Source: Planctomycetota bacterium (GTDB lineage: Bacteria > Planctomycetota > UBA8108 > UBA1146). From it: a stretch of DNA of 28,449 nt. The notes under the pieces were generated by a model. It had not been told where the DNA came from. It saw nothing but the letters and a program-made list of their open reading frames with translations, and searched no databases. The stretch spans positions 1-28,449 of the forward strand of contig NZJA01000005.1 in assembly GCA_002691835.1 (NCBI GenBank), given 5' to 3'. The position numbers were made by a program, and so were the translations under genes. Of this stretch, positions 1 to 6,576 are shown one piece after another (position 1 is the stretch's first letter; each line of letters starts with the position of its first letter).

Positions 1-583
1 GATCACGGATTTCGGCGGTGGAAAAAAGGATCTGGGTGGTGAAGAAATCGGCTCCAGATCGAATTTTGGCGGCCATCCGTTCAGATTCAGGAACTGGGCT
101 CCCAGGCCGCCCTGGAATGCAGATATTGCCCAATCGGAGATCCGAGTCGGGGAATTCAGCCTTAAAGGCGGCATTCGCTTCAGCGACTGAGGGGCCGGGC
201 CAGGGATGACGGTCATGAGGGGCGCCGACGAGGACCAGATCCTGAATACCGTATTCTCGAATCGTCTCGTGGAGCCAGAGAATTTGACGATCGAGGGGGG
301 CGTGGGCGACCACGTGATTGACGATGACAGGAAGACCGAATTCTTCGCGGATCTTTTGCCCAAGGATGCGCCCATCGAGGCGGGTGGAGAACCCCTTTTT
401 GCGTTCGCCGCGGGCATCCCGGTTTTCCTCGTCGTGAATTTCCGGAATGTTGACCGCGTCGAAGGTTCCGTCAGAGACGAGCTTTTCCACACGCTTGAGG
501 CGTTTGGAAAAGCCGACGTCTCCACTGTCGAGAGTTGGGGGAACAACCTCGAGGATTGTTGCCCCTGTCAAATCCCAGGTCAT
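1..583 (-). CDS. MetF-like methylenetetrahydrofolate reductase family protein (partial, C-terminus outside window)
   Basis: The reverse strand is open from an ATG at 583 to the left edge, giving 194 codons without a stop. The start is backed by an AGGGGAAAGG ribosome site five bases upstream. The protein reads as a MetF-type TIM barrel. An N-terminal EVVPP (Glu12) matches the catalytic Glu of the MetF strand-1 motif. A central GIQDLVLVGAPHDRHPWPG segment sits where MetF has its 'NILALRGD' strand. GADFFTTQILFS near the edge matches the MetF 'GADF-TQLFF' motif. The family reduces 5,10-methylene-THF to 5-methyl-THF with FAD. The usual TYGAGGS motif is missing, replaced by NIPEIHDEENR, so this is a divergent member and its substrate is uncertain. 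It lies 63 bp downstream of the superoxide dismutase gene on the same strand and may be co-transcribed with it. Confidence 0.72.
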   Translation of the reverse strand, partial: MTWDLTGATILEVVPPTLDSGDVGFSKRLKRVEKLVSDGTFDAVNIPEIHDEENRDARGERKKGFSTRLDGRILGQKIREEFGLPVIVNHVVAHAPLDRQILWLHETIREYGIQDLVLVGAPHDRHPWPGPSVAEANAAFKAEFPDSDLRLGNICIPGRPGSPVPESERMAAKIRSGADFFTTQILFSTAEIRD

Positions 584-646
584 GTGGACCTTTCCCCTGC
601 TGAATTTAGTGAATTCAACTCTGTCGAATATCCCCAAATCGGTTCA

Positions 647-1273
647 TCATTTTGCGGCAGAAAATCTTTCGCTGACGATGTCCCAGTCGACCACGTTCCA
701 AAATGCTGACACATAATCCGGTCTGCGATTCTGGTAGTTCAGGTAGTAAGCGTGTTCCCAAACGTCCAGGCCCAGAAGAGGGGTGCAAGCGCAGTCTGAA
801 AATTCAGGCATCAGCGGATTGTCTTGATTGGCTGTCGAACACACACAAAGGCTGCCATCGGACTTGACGCCGAGCCATGCCCAGCCACTTCCGAATCGAG
901 TCATCGCTGCATTGGTGAACTGTTCCTTGAAGGCATCGAAGTTGCCAAATGCCGCGTCGATGGCTCCTGCGAGATCTCCGCCAGGTTGACCACCACCCGT
1001 TGCGCTCATGCTCGTCCAGAAGAGACTATGATTGAAATGTCCGCCGCCATTGTTGCGAACAGCTCCACGGACCGCATCTGGCAACTCCTGGATGTTTCGG
1101 CACAAATCGGCGATATCCATCGCTTGAAGATCGGCATGCCCATCCAGTGCTTTATTGAGATTGGCAACATAGGTCGCGTGATGTTTTCCGTGGTGGATTT
1201 CCATGGTACGGGCATCCACATGTGGCTCGAGCGCATCATGGGCATAAGCCAGTTCAGGGAGTTCGAAGGACAT
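647..1273 (-). CDS. sodA: Superoxide dismutase, Fe/Mn family (Mn-type residues)
   Basis: A 208-residue cytoplasmic enzyme (no signal peptide) that converts superoxide to hydrogen peroxide and oxygen. All four metal ligands are visible: His27 (in MEIHHGKHH), His82 (in [10 protein letters not shown]), Asp170 and His174 (in DVWEHAYYL). The outer-sphere glutamine comes from the C-terminal domain (Gln150 in STANQDNPL) and position 78 is Gly. That combination is the Mn-type pattern; Fe enzymes place the Gln in the N-terminal half. Cambialistic activity cannot be excluded. Length is normal for the family. The ATG at 1273 has an AGGGGAAAA ribosome site. Four cysteines (143, 145, 161, 163) clustered in the C-terminal domain are unusual for a SOD. 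A possible promoter and a stem-loop lie just upstream; the MetF-like gene follows after 63 bp. Confidence 0.95.
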   Translation of the reverse strand: MSFELPELAYAHDALEPHVDARTMEIHHGKHHATYVANLNKALDGHADLQAMDIADLCRNIQELPDAVRGAVRNNGGGHFNHSLFWTSMSATGGGQPGGDLAGAIDAAFGNFDAFKEQFTNAAMTRFGSGWAWLGVKSDGSLCVCSTANQDNPLMPEFSDCACTPLLGLDVWEHAYYLNYQNRRPDYVSAFWNVVDWDIVSERFSAAK

Positions 1274-1324
1274 GATTTTCCCCTAGCAATTTTTGGGATC
1301 GAGTGGCATCGGGTCGTTGAAATG

Positions 1325-1356
1325 AAGCAGGAACAAGGCCACAAACTTTCCTGCTT
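1325..1356 (-). promoter_or_regulatory. Stem-loop in the sodA leader
   Basis: A perfect 9-bp inverted repeat (AAGCAGGAA at 1325-1333, TTCCTGCTT at 1348-1356) encloses a 14-base loop. It lies 52 bases upstream of the sodA start and just downstream of the possible -10 box, so it would sit at the 5' end of the mRNA. No T-run follows on either strand, so a classical intrinsic terminator is unlikely. It could be an operator or an mRNA-stabilising hairpin. Confidence 0.4.
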
Positions 1357-1362
1357 GATCAG

Positions 1363-1391
1363 AGATTAAGGTGAACCAGAAGGAGCATCAA
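1363..1391 (-). promoter_or_regulatory. Possible sigma-70-like promoter for sodA
   Basis: On the minus strand, TTGATG (1386-1391) and TAATCT (1363-1368) are separated by exactly 17 bases. The match is 4 of 6 for the -35 and 3 of 6 for the -10, so this is only a candidate. It would give a leader of roughly 80 bases containing the stem-loop at 1325-1356. Confidence 0.25.
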
Positions 1392-1704
1392 CCGAAGGGT
1401 TCCTTGATGCGCAGGCGGAAGGTTGAATTCTCGAGCATTGAAACGTGGCAGCTGGTTTGCCGCAGAGGGAACTTTGGGAGTCATTGGACCTCATGAGCTC
1501 GGAGTCCTGAGGTTTGAGCTTTGCCCACCGATAGCAGGTGCCCAGCAAGAATCATCAGGTCAGCCGGGGATCGGGAGGGCTCTCGTGGATCAGGCCGATC
1601 AGCGTGAAGTCGACCTCTTCGACAAGGGTTCGACTGCAGCGTTTCGACAACAGGGGTGTAACGAATCGGTAGAGGCGAAGCAGTGGCAGAGGACTCGCAG
1701 GTGA

Positions 1705-1738
1705 CTGAACTGCGGCAGATGCCTTAATCGCAGTTCAG
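1705..1738 (-). terminator. Stem-loop spanning the stop codon of the dockerin protein gene
   Basis: A perfect 10-bp inverted repeat (CTGAACTGCG at 1705-1714, CGCAGTTCAG at 1729-1738) has a 14-base loop that contains the TAA stop at 1724-1726. The position suggests transcript end formation or 3'-end protection. There is no U-tract after the stem on the minus strand, so efficient Rho-independent termination is doubtful. Confidence 0.4.
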
Positions 1739-3052
1739 GTTGTCCGCTGAGGGGTCAGAGCCGGCATCCGGATAAGGAAGCGGAGGCGAAGGAGATCCTG
1801 AGAAGAGGAACTGAAGGACCGATACCACGTCGGAGATATCCAGCGAGCCGTCATCGTTGCTGTCTGCGGCATCTTCACATTCCACGGGCAAGCCCATGTA
1901 ACAAGCCCCCAGAATCGTTTCTGCATCGGCGATATCGAGACTGCTGTCGAGGTTGGCATCTCCGCGAATGAAATGCGAAATCCAACGGATGCTTCCCGGT
2001 TCCAGATAGGAGACGGGTTCTCCATCGATCTCACAGTTCGCAGCTTGCCAGTTCAGTGCCCATGGACCCCAGCCGGGCTCGCCAGGCAGATTCCCTGGAC
2101 GATCGACCTTGAGGAAGCCAATGATTTGGCCATCCAGCGCTGGGATGACCAAGGTGGATTCAATGGTACAGACCAGACCTGTTGCTGTGGGTGTGGATGT
2201 GAGCGTCCACGATCCTCCGCTGAGGGTATCGAGGTCACTGCCATCGACAACGACTTGCGTGAGCAGCAATTCGTCATATTCCAGACCCATCATGAAGGTG
2301 GTCGACGGTCCTTGAGACCACGCTCGAATCGGGACCAGTGCTGTCGTTTCGACGAGGGTTGCCGTCGTTTCCTCAAGAAGATAGAGCGGGTAATCGAGAG
2401 CCACGACAGACCCTGATTGAGTTTCTGGTGTCAGGACAAGGCCATTTGGAGAGGTGATGGCGACCGGCAGGCTTTCAAGGTCGATCACATTGATCTCAGT
2501 AGATGTTCCACCAGGAACCGGAATCGGTCCTGTCCCGATCCATTCGAATCGAAGGAAAGCGGCGAGTAATCCGGCATCTGCCGGGAAGTAGTCTGGTCCG
2601 GGGTAAAACACCTCGAACCCCACCATGGAGGTCCCGGAGATGACTGGGAGCAGGATTGGGTCCAGCAATTCGCTTTCAGTCCCGGTGAATTCGACGTCGA
2701 TCAGGTTGAGGAGCAGTTCATCGTACTCCAGACCCATTTGCCACGATTGAATTTCGACTTCGGAGGTCAGGTAGACGGGGACGAGGGCTTCGTTGGTCCC
2801 GGGAAAGACGACTGCGTTACCTAATCGAATGCTTTGTGAGTTGCCATTTCCCGCCGATTGCAGCTGAGCTTCCAGAGGAGAGACCCAAGTGCAGGAAAGG
2901 AACAGAAGGCAAAGAATCCATGCTGAAGCAAAGACACTGGAGCGTGAGTCAGGGCCAGTCACGCGGAATCCGAAATGACGGGAGATGGCTTCCCATAACC
3001 GTCCTGCTGGACGGGTGGGAGATGGCAGCGAGTTGTTGCTGCTCTGATCCAT
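1724..3052 (-). CDS. Secreted protein with two cohesin-like modules and a C-terminal dockerin
   Basis: A 442-residue exported protein. A polar N-terminus is followed by a hydrophobic core at about residues 40-57 and a likely cleavage after PLEA (62/63). Two beta-rich modules (about 70-200 and 210-355) each contain the identical decapeptide MGLEYDELLL and resemble cohesin-type sandwiches. A dockerin of two EF-hand-like calcium loops follows: GDANLDSSLDIAD from residue 364 and DSNDDGSLDISD near 397. The tail ends in DPSADNLNCD. Such proteins are frequent in planctomycetes, where no cellulosome is established; calcium-dependent surface or extracellular assembly is an inference. The ATG at 3052 has GGAAGG upstream. 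A GTG at 3100 would add 16 residues but lacks a ribosome site. Strong matches are confined to the dockerin and the repeated module motif. Confidence 0.82.
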   Translation of the reverse strand: MDQSSNNSLPSPTRPAGRLWEAISRHFGFRVTGPDSRSSVFASAWILCLLFLSCTWVSPLEAQLQSAGNGNSQSIRLGNAVVFPGTNEALVPVYLTSEVEIQSWQMGLEYDELLLNLIDVEFTGTESELLDPILLPVISGTSMVGFEVFYPGPDYFPADAGLLAAFLRFEWIGTGPIPVPGGTSTEINVIDLESLPVAITSPNGLVLTPETQSGSVVALDYPLYLLEETTATLVETTALVPIRAWSQGPSTTFMMGLEYDELLLTQVVVDGSDLDTLSGGSWTLTSTPTATGLVCTIESTLVIPALDGQIIGFLKVDRPGNLPGEPGWGPWALNWQAANCEIDGEPVSYLEPGSIRWISHFIRGDANLDSSLDIADAETILGACYMGLPVECEDAADSNDDGSLDISDVVSVLQFLFSGSPSPPLPYPDAGSDPSADNLNCD

Positions 3053-3117
3053 CACGATTCGAATCCTTCCAAATATTCTTTTATGGAGAATGCAGGCCAC
3101 CTGAACGGCATGAATTC

Positions 3118-3158
3118 TCTGATTTATCTGCTCTATTGTTATCTGCTTTTTAATCAGA
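3118..3158 (-). promoter_or_regulatory. Possible operator upstream of the dockerin gene: direct repeats inside an inverted repeat
   Basis: TTATCTGCT occurs twice (3124-3132 and 3139-3147) with a 15-bp period. The pair is enclosed by a 7-bp inverted repeat, TCTGATT (3118-3124) and AATCAGA (3152-3158). The element is AT-rich and lies 66 to 106 bases upstream of the dockerin protein start, the right distance for a promoter or operator. No known regulator motif was recognised. Confidence 0.35.
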
Positions 3159-3436
3159 ACGGGTCTCTGTGAGTTTGGAACCTGTGGATCTCATTCACAG
3201 CTCAGAGAAAGGAATGGGATCAGAACAATTGGGGGGGACTTCAACCCCGACAAAGATGCTCTGTCCTGCAAATCTCATGAACTGTTGTCATGTTATGAAA
3301 GGTCTGTCTCGGAAATCCGTAAAGGAATCCGTATAGCCCTTTCAACAGTCAACTCCATTTCTTGTATCCCTCATTCTATATACCTAGGAATCGGAGTAAA
3401 GTAGCCTCTCAACGAGGTTTCTGACCTGTGCTCGGC

Positions 3437-3465
3437 TTGACACGGGCTGGGGGGCTTTCTAGCCT
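3437..3465 (+). promoter_or_regulatory. Possible promoter for the prenyl synthase-ddl-IMPase-uvrA operon
   Basis: A perfect TTGACA (3437-3442) is followed 17 bases later by TAGCCT (3460-3465), a weak -10 matching 3 of 6. It would give a leader of about 145 bases. It is the best-spaced candidate seen on the plus strand here. Confidence 0.2.
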
Positions 3466-3618
3466 TTCGTTTCCAGATTCATGGCGTTTAACATTCATGG
3501 AGATCCCGATCTCTTGAGAATACACAGTGATGCGAAGGGCCTGCCCGCAGGGTGGTGGGGTCCCTTGACAGGGTAAATGTTTATAAGTCTTTTCGGCGGA
3601 ATGGTTTAGGTGGTATTT

Positions 3619-4629
3619 ATGGCAATTGGGCAATCGAAAATGCCGGCCACCCTGTCCGCTTGGAAAAAGCCGCTGGGGGAGGTCGTCGACAGCCGATTGG
3701 CCACGATTCGACCAGATTCTCTCGGGGATGCGGTCCGTAGCGCCTGTTCAGGGGGCAAAAGAATCCGACCGCTGATCTCGCTCTGGTTCGGTTCGGGCCT
3801 TGGGGTCGATCCCAAAGCCTGCCTGGGCATGGCCTGCCTCACGGAGTGGCTTCACAATGCTTTTCTGATCCACGATGACATTCAAGACGGCGATGCCTGG
3901 CGCAGGGATGTCCCGACTTTATGGAAAAGTCATGGAACGGCGACGGCTCTGAATGCTGCAGATTGGTTGCTCTCAGCCGTCTATTCAGAAATTTCATATG
4001 CCCCGGTGGAAGATGCGGTGCGTTCCCGTCTGATCGCTGCAGTCAGCGATGTTCATCAGCGGACGGTCCAGGGACAGCAATTGGATCTTTCTGGACGAGC
4101 CGATCCTCAATTTAGCCTGGAGGACTATGAAGACCTGGTGAAATCGAAAACGGGTCGTTATCTCGCTCTCGGCATGGTCTGCGTAGCCATCGTCCACGGA
4201 TGGGATGAGTCGTCGATCGACAGCCTTTGGCAGGTGGGAGATCATTTGGGCCCTGCGTTTCAGATTCAGGATGATCTCTTGGATCTCACGCCCGACAAAG
4301 GGCGATGTGGTGAATCTGGAAATGACATTCGAGAAGGAAAACCCTCCATCCTTTTTGCCCACTCCATACAGTCCACGGAAATCTCTGTCGCCGAGCGTCA
4401 GCGTGTCATTGAGATCATGTTGCTTCCCAGAGAAGACACCACTGAATCTCATGTTTCTGAATGCATAGAATTGTTCCAGCGGGCTGGATCGATCGAGTTT
4501 GCTCGCCGTCAGGCCCGGTCGAGATCGCAGGCAGGTCTGGATATTTTTTCAAAGATTGTCGGTTTGACCACAAAGGTCCAAGACGAGTTCGAATCAATCT
4601 GTAACTTCATGACGGATAGGAATCGCTGA
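3619..4629 (+). CDS. Polyprenyl (geranylgeranyl/farnesyl-type) diphosphate synthase
   Basis: A 336-residue trans-prenyltransferase of the IspA/IspB family that condenses isopentenyl diphosphate with an allylic diphosphate. Visible motifs are GGKRIRP (45-51), the first aspartate-rich motif DDIQD (86-90), and the second QDDLLD (D218, D219, D222), followed by a substrate-binding segment GNDIREGKPSILF. The first motif is the plain DDxxD without the two-residue insertion of E. coli-type FPP synthases, which points to a GGPP or longer product (inference). The ATG at 3619 has AGGTGG five bases upstream; a GTG at 3610 is a weaker alternative. The stop overlaps the ddl start in TGATG, so the two are likely coupled. 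Products could feed lipid carriers, quinones or carotenoids; context next to ddl favours an envelope role. Confidence 0.9.
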   Translation: MAIGQSKMPATLSAWKKPLGEVVDSRLATIRPDSLGDAVRSACSGGKRIRPLISLWFGSGLGVDPKACLGMACLTEWLHNAFLIHDDIQDGDAWRRDVPTLWKSHGTATALNAADWLLSAVYSEISYAPVEDAVRSRLIAAVSDVHQRTVQGQQLDLSGRADPQFSLEDYEDLVKSKTGRYLALGMVCVAIVHGWDESSIDSLWQVGDHLGPAFQIQDDLLDLTPDKGRCGESGNDIREGKPSILFAHSIQSTEISVAERQRVIEIMLLPREDTTESHVSECIELFQRAGSIEFARRQARSRSQAGLDIFSKIVGLTTKVQDEFESICNFMTDRNR

Positions 4630-5717
4630 TGTCCAGCTCGAATGCCCATGTTCTGCTTCTGTATGGAGGTACGTGGAGCGAAAGGGATGTCTCCCTGAAA
4701 AGCGCTGTGCAGGTTGCCCAGTGGCTGAAGGATGCCGGCATCAAAGTGCTTCCTGTTCGCTGGGATGCCGACGGTTGGAAATCAGCAAGTCTCGATGATC
4801 TGGAATCGGAAAGTGAGCCTCGTGAGCCGTGGGAACTTCTTCATGAATATTCCAAATCAGGAGTTGAGGTCGTTTTTAATTGTCTTCACGGAGGTCCAGG
4901 CGAAGACGGATCCGTTGCCGCATGGCTGGATATGTTCAAGATGGCCTACACCGGATCGGGGGTCATTGGTGGAGCGGTTTCGGCCTGCAAGATTTCTTTT
5001 CGCCAACGAGTGAAAGGAATGGGGTTCAAAGTTCCGCAAGCGGCAGTGATCCATCAGGACTATTGGGAGCGGGACAGTCACCAGGTTCTCGAACAGATTC
5101 GCGGAAATATTCCAGCTCCTTGGGTTGTGAAAGATCCCACAGGAGGGTCATCCGATGGGGTCGTGGTCGTTCAGCGGCCCAGAGAACTTCAACAACAAAT
5201 TTCTTCGGTTTTAAAACGCCTCCCCCTGGTTCTCGTTGAGCAATTTCTCGTGGGGCAAGAATTATCCGTTCCTTGTTTGGGAATGCGTCAGGGAATCCTT
5301 CCACAGGTTTTACAGACGATTGAAATTTGTCTTCCTTCGGGAGTTCCTTTTGATCGACAGGTCAAAGACAGTGGGAAATATGTGGATCCAGAGTTGCAGG
5401 AATTGTGTTCCTTGGATCTGAAGTGCCCGGCCGGGATTGATCCTGACCTTCAATTGGAATTGTCGCGGGCTGTGAAGCAGATTCATATGGAATTGGATTT
5501 GGGGACATGCAGTCGGACCGACCTGATTCTCTGTGAAGATGATGAGTTTTATTTCCTGGAGACCAATACCTGTCCCGGGATGACGGAAAGAAGCCTTGTT
5601 CCGTATTCAGCGAGAGTCAGTGGGATTGAAAGTAGTGAGCTGGTTCGCCGAATGATCGATGGGGCCATTTCCCAGCACCTCCGGCGGTGGAACACTGGGG
5701 GAGCTGTTGATCACTGA
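4629..5717 (+). CDS. ddl: D-alanine--D-alanine ligase
   Basis: A 362-residue ATP-grasp ligase that makes the D-Ala-D-Ala dipeptide for peptidoglycan in the cytoplasm. The N-terminal GGTWSERDVSL matches the Ddl GGxSxEREVSL motif with its substrate-binding Glu. HGGPGEDG and YTGSGVIGGAVS follow, then the ATP-grasp KDPTGGSSDG and VEQFLVGQELSVP. The C-terminal half has RTD, the metal-binding FLETNTCPGMTE (Glu and Asn conserved) and SLVPYSAR. A GKY segment stands where Ddl enzymes have the omega-loop AKY. The usual MDK after the Ser/Gly-rich turn is ACK here, a small deviation. The gene overlaps the prenyl synthase stop by one base and runs past the annotated start of the next gene. It supports peptidoglycan synthesis in this organism. 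Confidence 0.93.
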   Translation: MSSSNAHVLLLYGGTWSERDVSLKSAVQVAQWLKDAGIKVLPVRWDADGWKSASLDDLESESEPREPWELLHEYSKSGVEVVFNCLHGGPGEDGSVAAWLDMFKMAYTGSGVIGGAVSACKISFRQRVKGMGFKVPQAAVIHQDYWERDSHQVLEQIRGNIPAPWVVKDPTGGSSDGVVVVQRPRELQQQISSVLKRLPLVLVEQFLVGQELSVPCLGMRQGILPQVLQTIEICLPSGVPFDRQVKDSGKYVDPELQELCSLDLKCPAGIDPDLQLELSRAVKQIHMELDLGTCSRTDLILCEDDEFYFLETNTCPGMTERSLVPYSARVSGIESSELVRRMIDGAISQHLRRWNTGGAVDH

Positions 5718-6576
5718 TCCTGCAGAAAGGTTGTTGCCTTGCGGCAACTCCATCTCGCCAGTGATTTCTTTGGTTGAAGAAGCGGGTGACGAGTTACTCG
5801 GCTATCGAGAAAAGCTTCTGAGTCATGGAATCTCCATTGAGAAAAAAGGCGATCGTGATCTCGTCACGGAGGCGGACAAGGCCAGCGAGGCGAGTCTCAT
5901 TCATGGACTCCAGCAGCTGTTTCCGGGCGACTCGATCTACAGCGAAGAATCGGGAGAGGTTTCAACGGTGGGCCAGCGTCGTTGGATCCTGGATCCTCTC
6001 GACGGGACGACGAACTTTGCTCATGGGCATCCCTTTTTCTCAATCTCTGCCGCATTGTGGGATCTTCAAGGTCCCCTTGCTGCCGTCATTCACGCTCCAT
6101 TTCTTGGTGATACCTGGTGGGCAATTCGTGGACAGGGTGCTTGGCATCATCCGGTTGCCGGGGGAGTGAATTCCCTTCAGGTGAATAGAGAAGAAGATCT
6201 TTCCTCCGCATTATTGGCAACGGGATTCAGTTATGGTCGAAAAGAGCTCGATCATGGAGCACTCGATATTTTTCAAGGGTTGCTTCGGGAAGCTCGTGAG
6301 ATTCGTCGAGGTGGAAGCGCTTGCCTCGATCTTGCCCATACGGCCTCTGGTGTCTTCGACGTTTTTTGGGAGTTCAGGCTCGCCCCACATGACGTTGCGG
6401 CTGGAGCATTACTGGTGCTCGAAGCAGGAGGCACGGTGACGGATGGGTTAGGAGGCGATGATTGGCTCCATGGCGGAAGTATCGTTGCCGGAAGTACAGG
6501 ACTGCATTCTGAGATCCAGTCACGCGTCGAGGGAGTGACTCAGAGACTGATTGAAAGAGATGGGACGAACCGATGA
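5659..6576 (+). CDS. Inositol monophosphatase family phosphatase
   Basis: A Mg-dependent sugar- or nucleotide-phosphate phosphatase of the IMPase/SuhB/CysQ/HisN fold, 305 residues from the ATG. Metal-site motifs are complete: DLVTEADKASE, the Glu pair in YSEESG, and WILDPLDGTTNFAHGHPFFSIS. The C-terminal motif reads APHDVAAGALLVLEAGG, with the third metal Asp kept and the usual WDxAAG Trp replaced by His. The true substrate (inositol phosphate, histidinol phosphate, PAP) cannot be read from motifs. The ATG at 5659 overlaps ddl by 59 bp and lacks a clear ribosome site. Starting at the in-frame GTG at 5761 would give about 271 residues, the usual family length, so the start is uncertain. The stop overlaps the uvrA start in ATGA. 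Confidence 0.9.
   Translation: MGPFPSTSGGGTLGELLITDPAERLLPCGNSISPVISLVEEAGDELLGYREKLLSHGISIEKKGDRDLVTEADKASEASLIHGLQQLFPGDSIYSEESGEVSTVGQRRWILDPLDGTTNFAHGHPFFSISAALWDLQGPLAAVIHAPFLGDTWWAIRGQGAWHHPVAGGVNSLQVNREEDLSSALLATGFSYGRKELDHGALDIFQGLLREAREIRRGGSACLDLAHTASGVFDVFWEFRLAPHDVAAGALLVLEAGGTVTDGLGGDDWLHGGSIVAGSTGLHSEIQSRVEGVTQRLIERDGTNR

Larger units (their letters stand above)
1274..1723. other. Intergenic spacer between the dockerin protein gene and sodA
   Basis: I find no convincing gene in these 450 bp. The short open frames on either strand (60 to 93 codons) lack ribosome sites and recognisable motifs. One minus-strand frame at about 1570-1720 has coding-like texture (…LVEEVDFTLIGLIHESPPD) but no start codon and ends in a double stop, so at most it is a remnant. 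The spacer does hold a stem-loop at the end of the dockerin gene, a possible sod promoter and a stem-loop in the sod leader, listed separately. Confidence 0.5.
3053..3618. other. Divergent intergenic region between dockerin gene and prenyl synthase operon
   Basis: A 566-bp spacer between divergently transcribed genes, so it must hold at least two promoters. I see no supportable gene: the 74-codon minus frame at 3409-3633 has no family features. Visible structure includes two TTATCTGCT repeats inside a TCTGATT/AATCAGA inverted repeat (3118-3158), two AATCCGTA direct repeats (3314-3321, 3326-3333) and a TTGACA with correctly spaced but weak -10 (3437-3465). Confidence 0.5.

Noticed and set aside
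206..709. Plus-strand open frame of 167 codons
   Set aside because: It is antisense to the MetF-like gene, whose reverse-strand translation has clear family motifs and a ribosome site; the plus frame has none.
824..1369. Plus-strand open frame of 181 codons
   Set aside because: It lies opposite superoxide dismutase, which has all metal ligands.
1423..1704. Plus-strand open frame of 93 codons in the spacer
   Set aside because: No ribosome site, no motif, and the residue pattern looks like an antisense frame.
1973..2416. Plus-strand open frame of 147 codons
   Set aside because: Antisense to the dockerin protein; the Cys/Gly-rich stretch comes from reversed codons, not a domain.
3565..3587. 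TTGACA followed by TATAAG as promoter of the prenyl synthase operon
   Set aside because: The spacing is only 11 bases, too short for a sigma-70 promoter.
3409..3633. Minus-strand open frame of 74 codons
   Set aside because: No motifs, no ribosome site, and it runs into the promoter side of the prenyl synthase gene.
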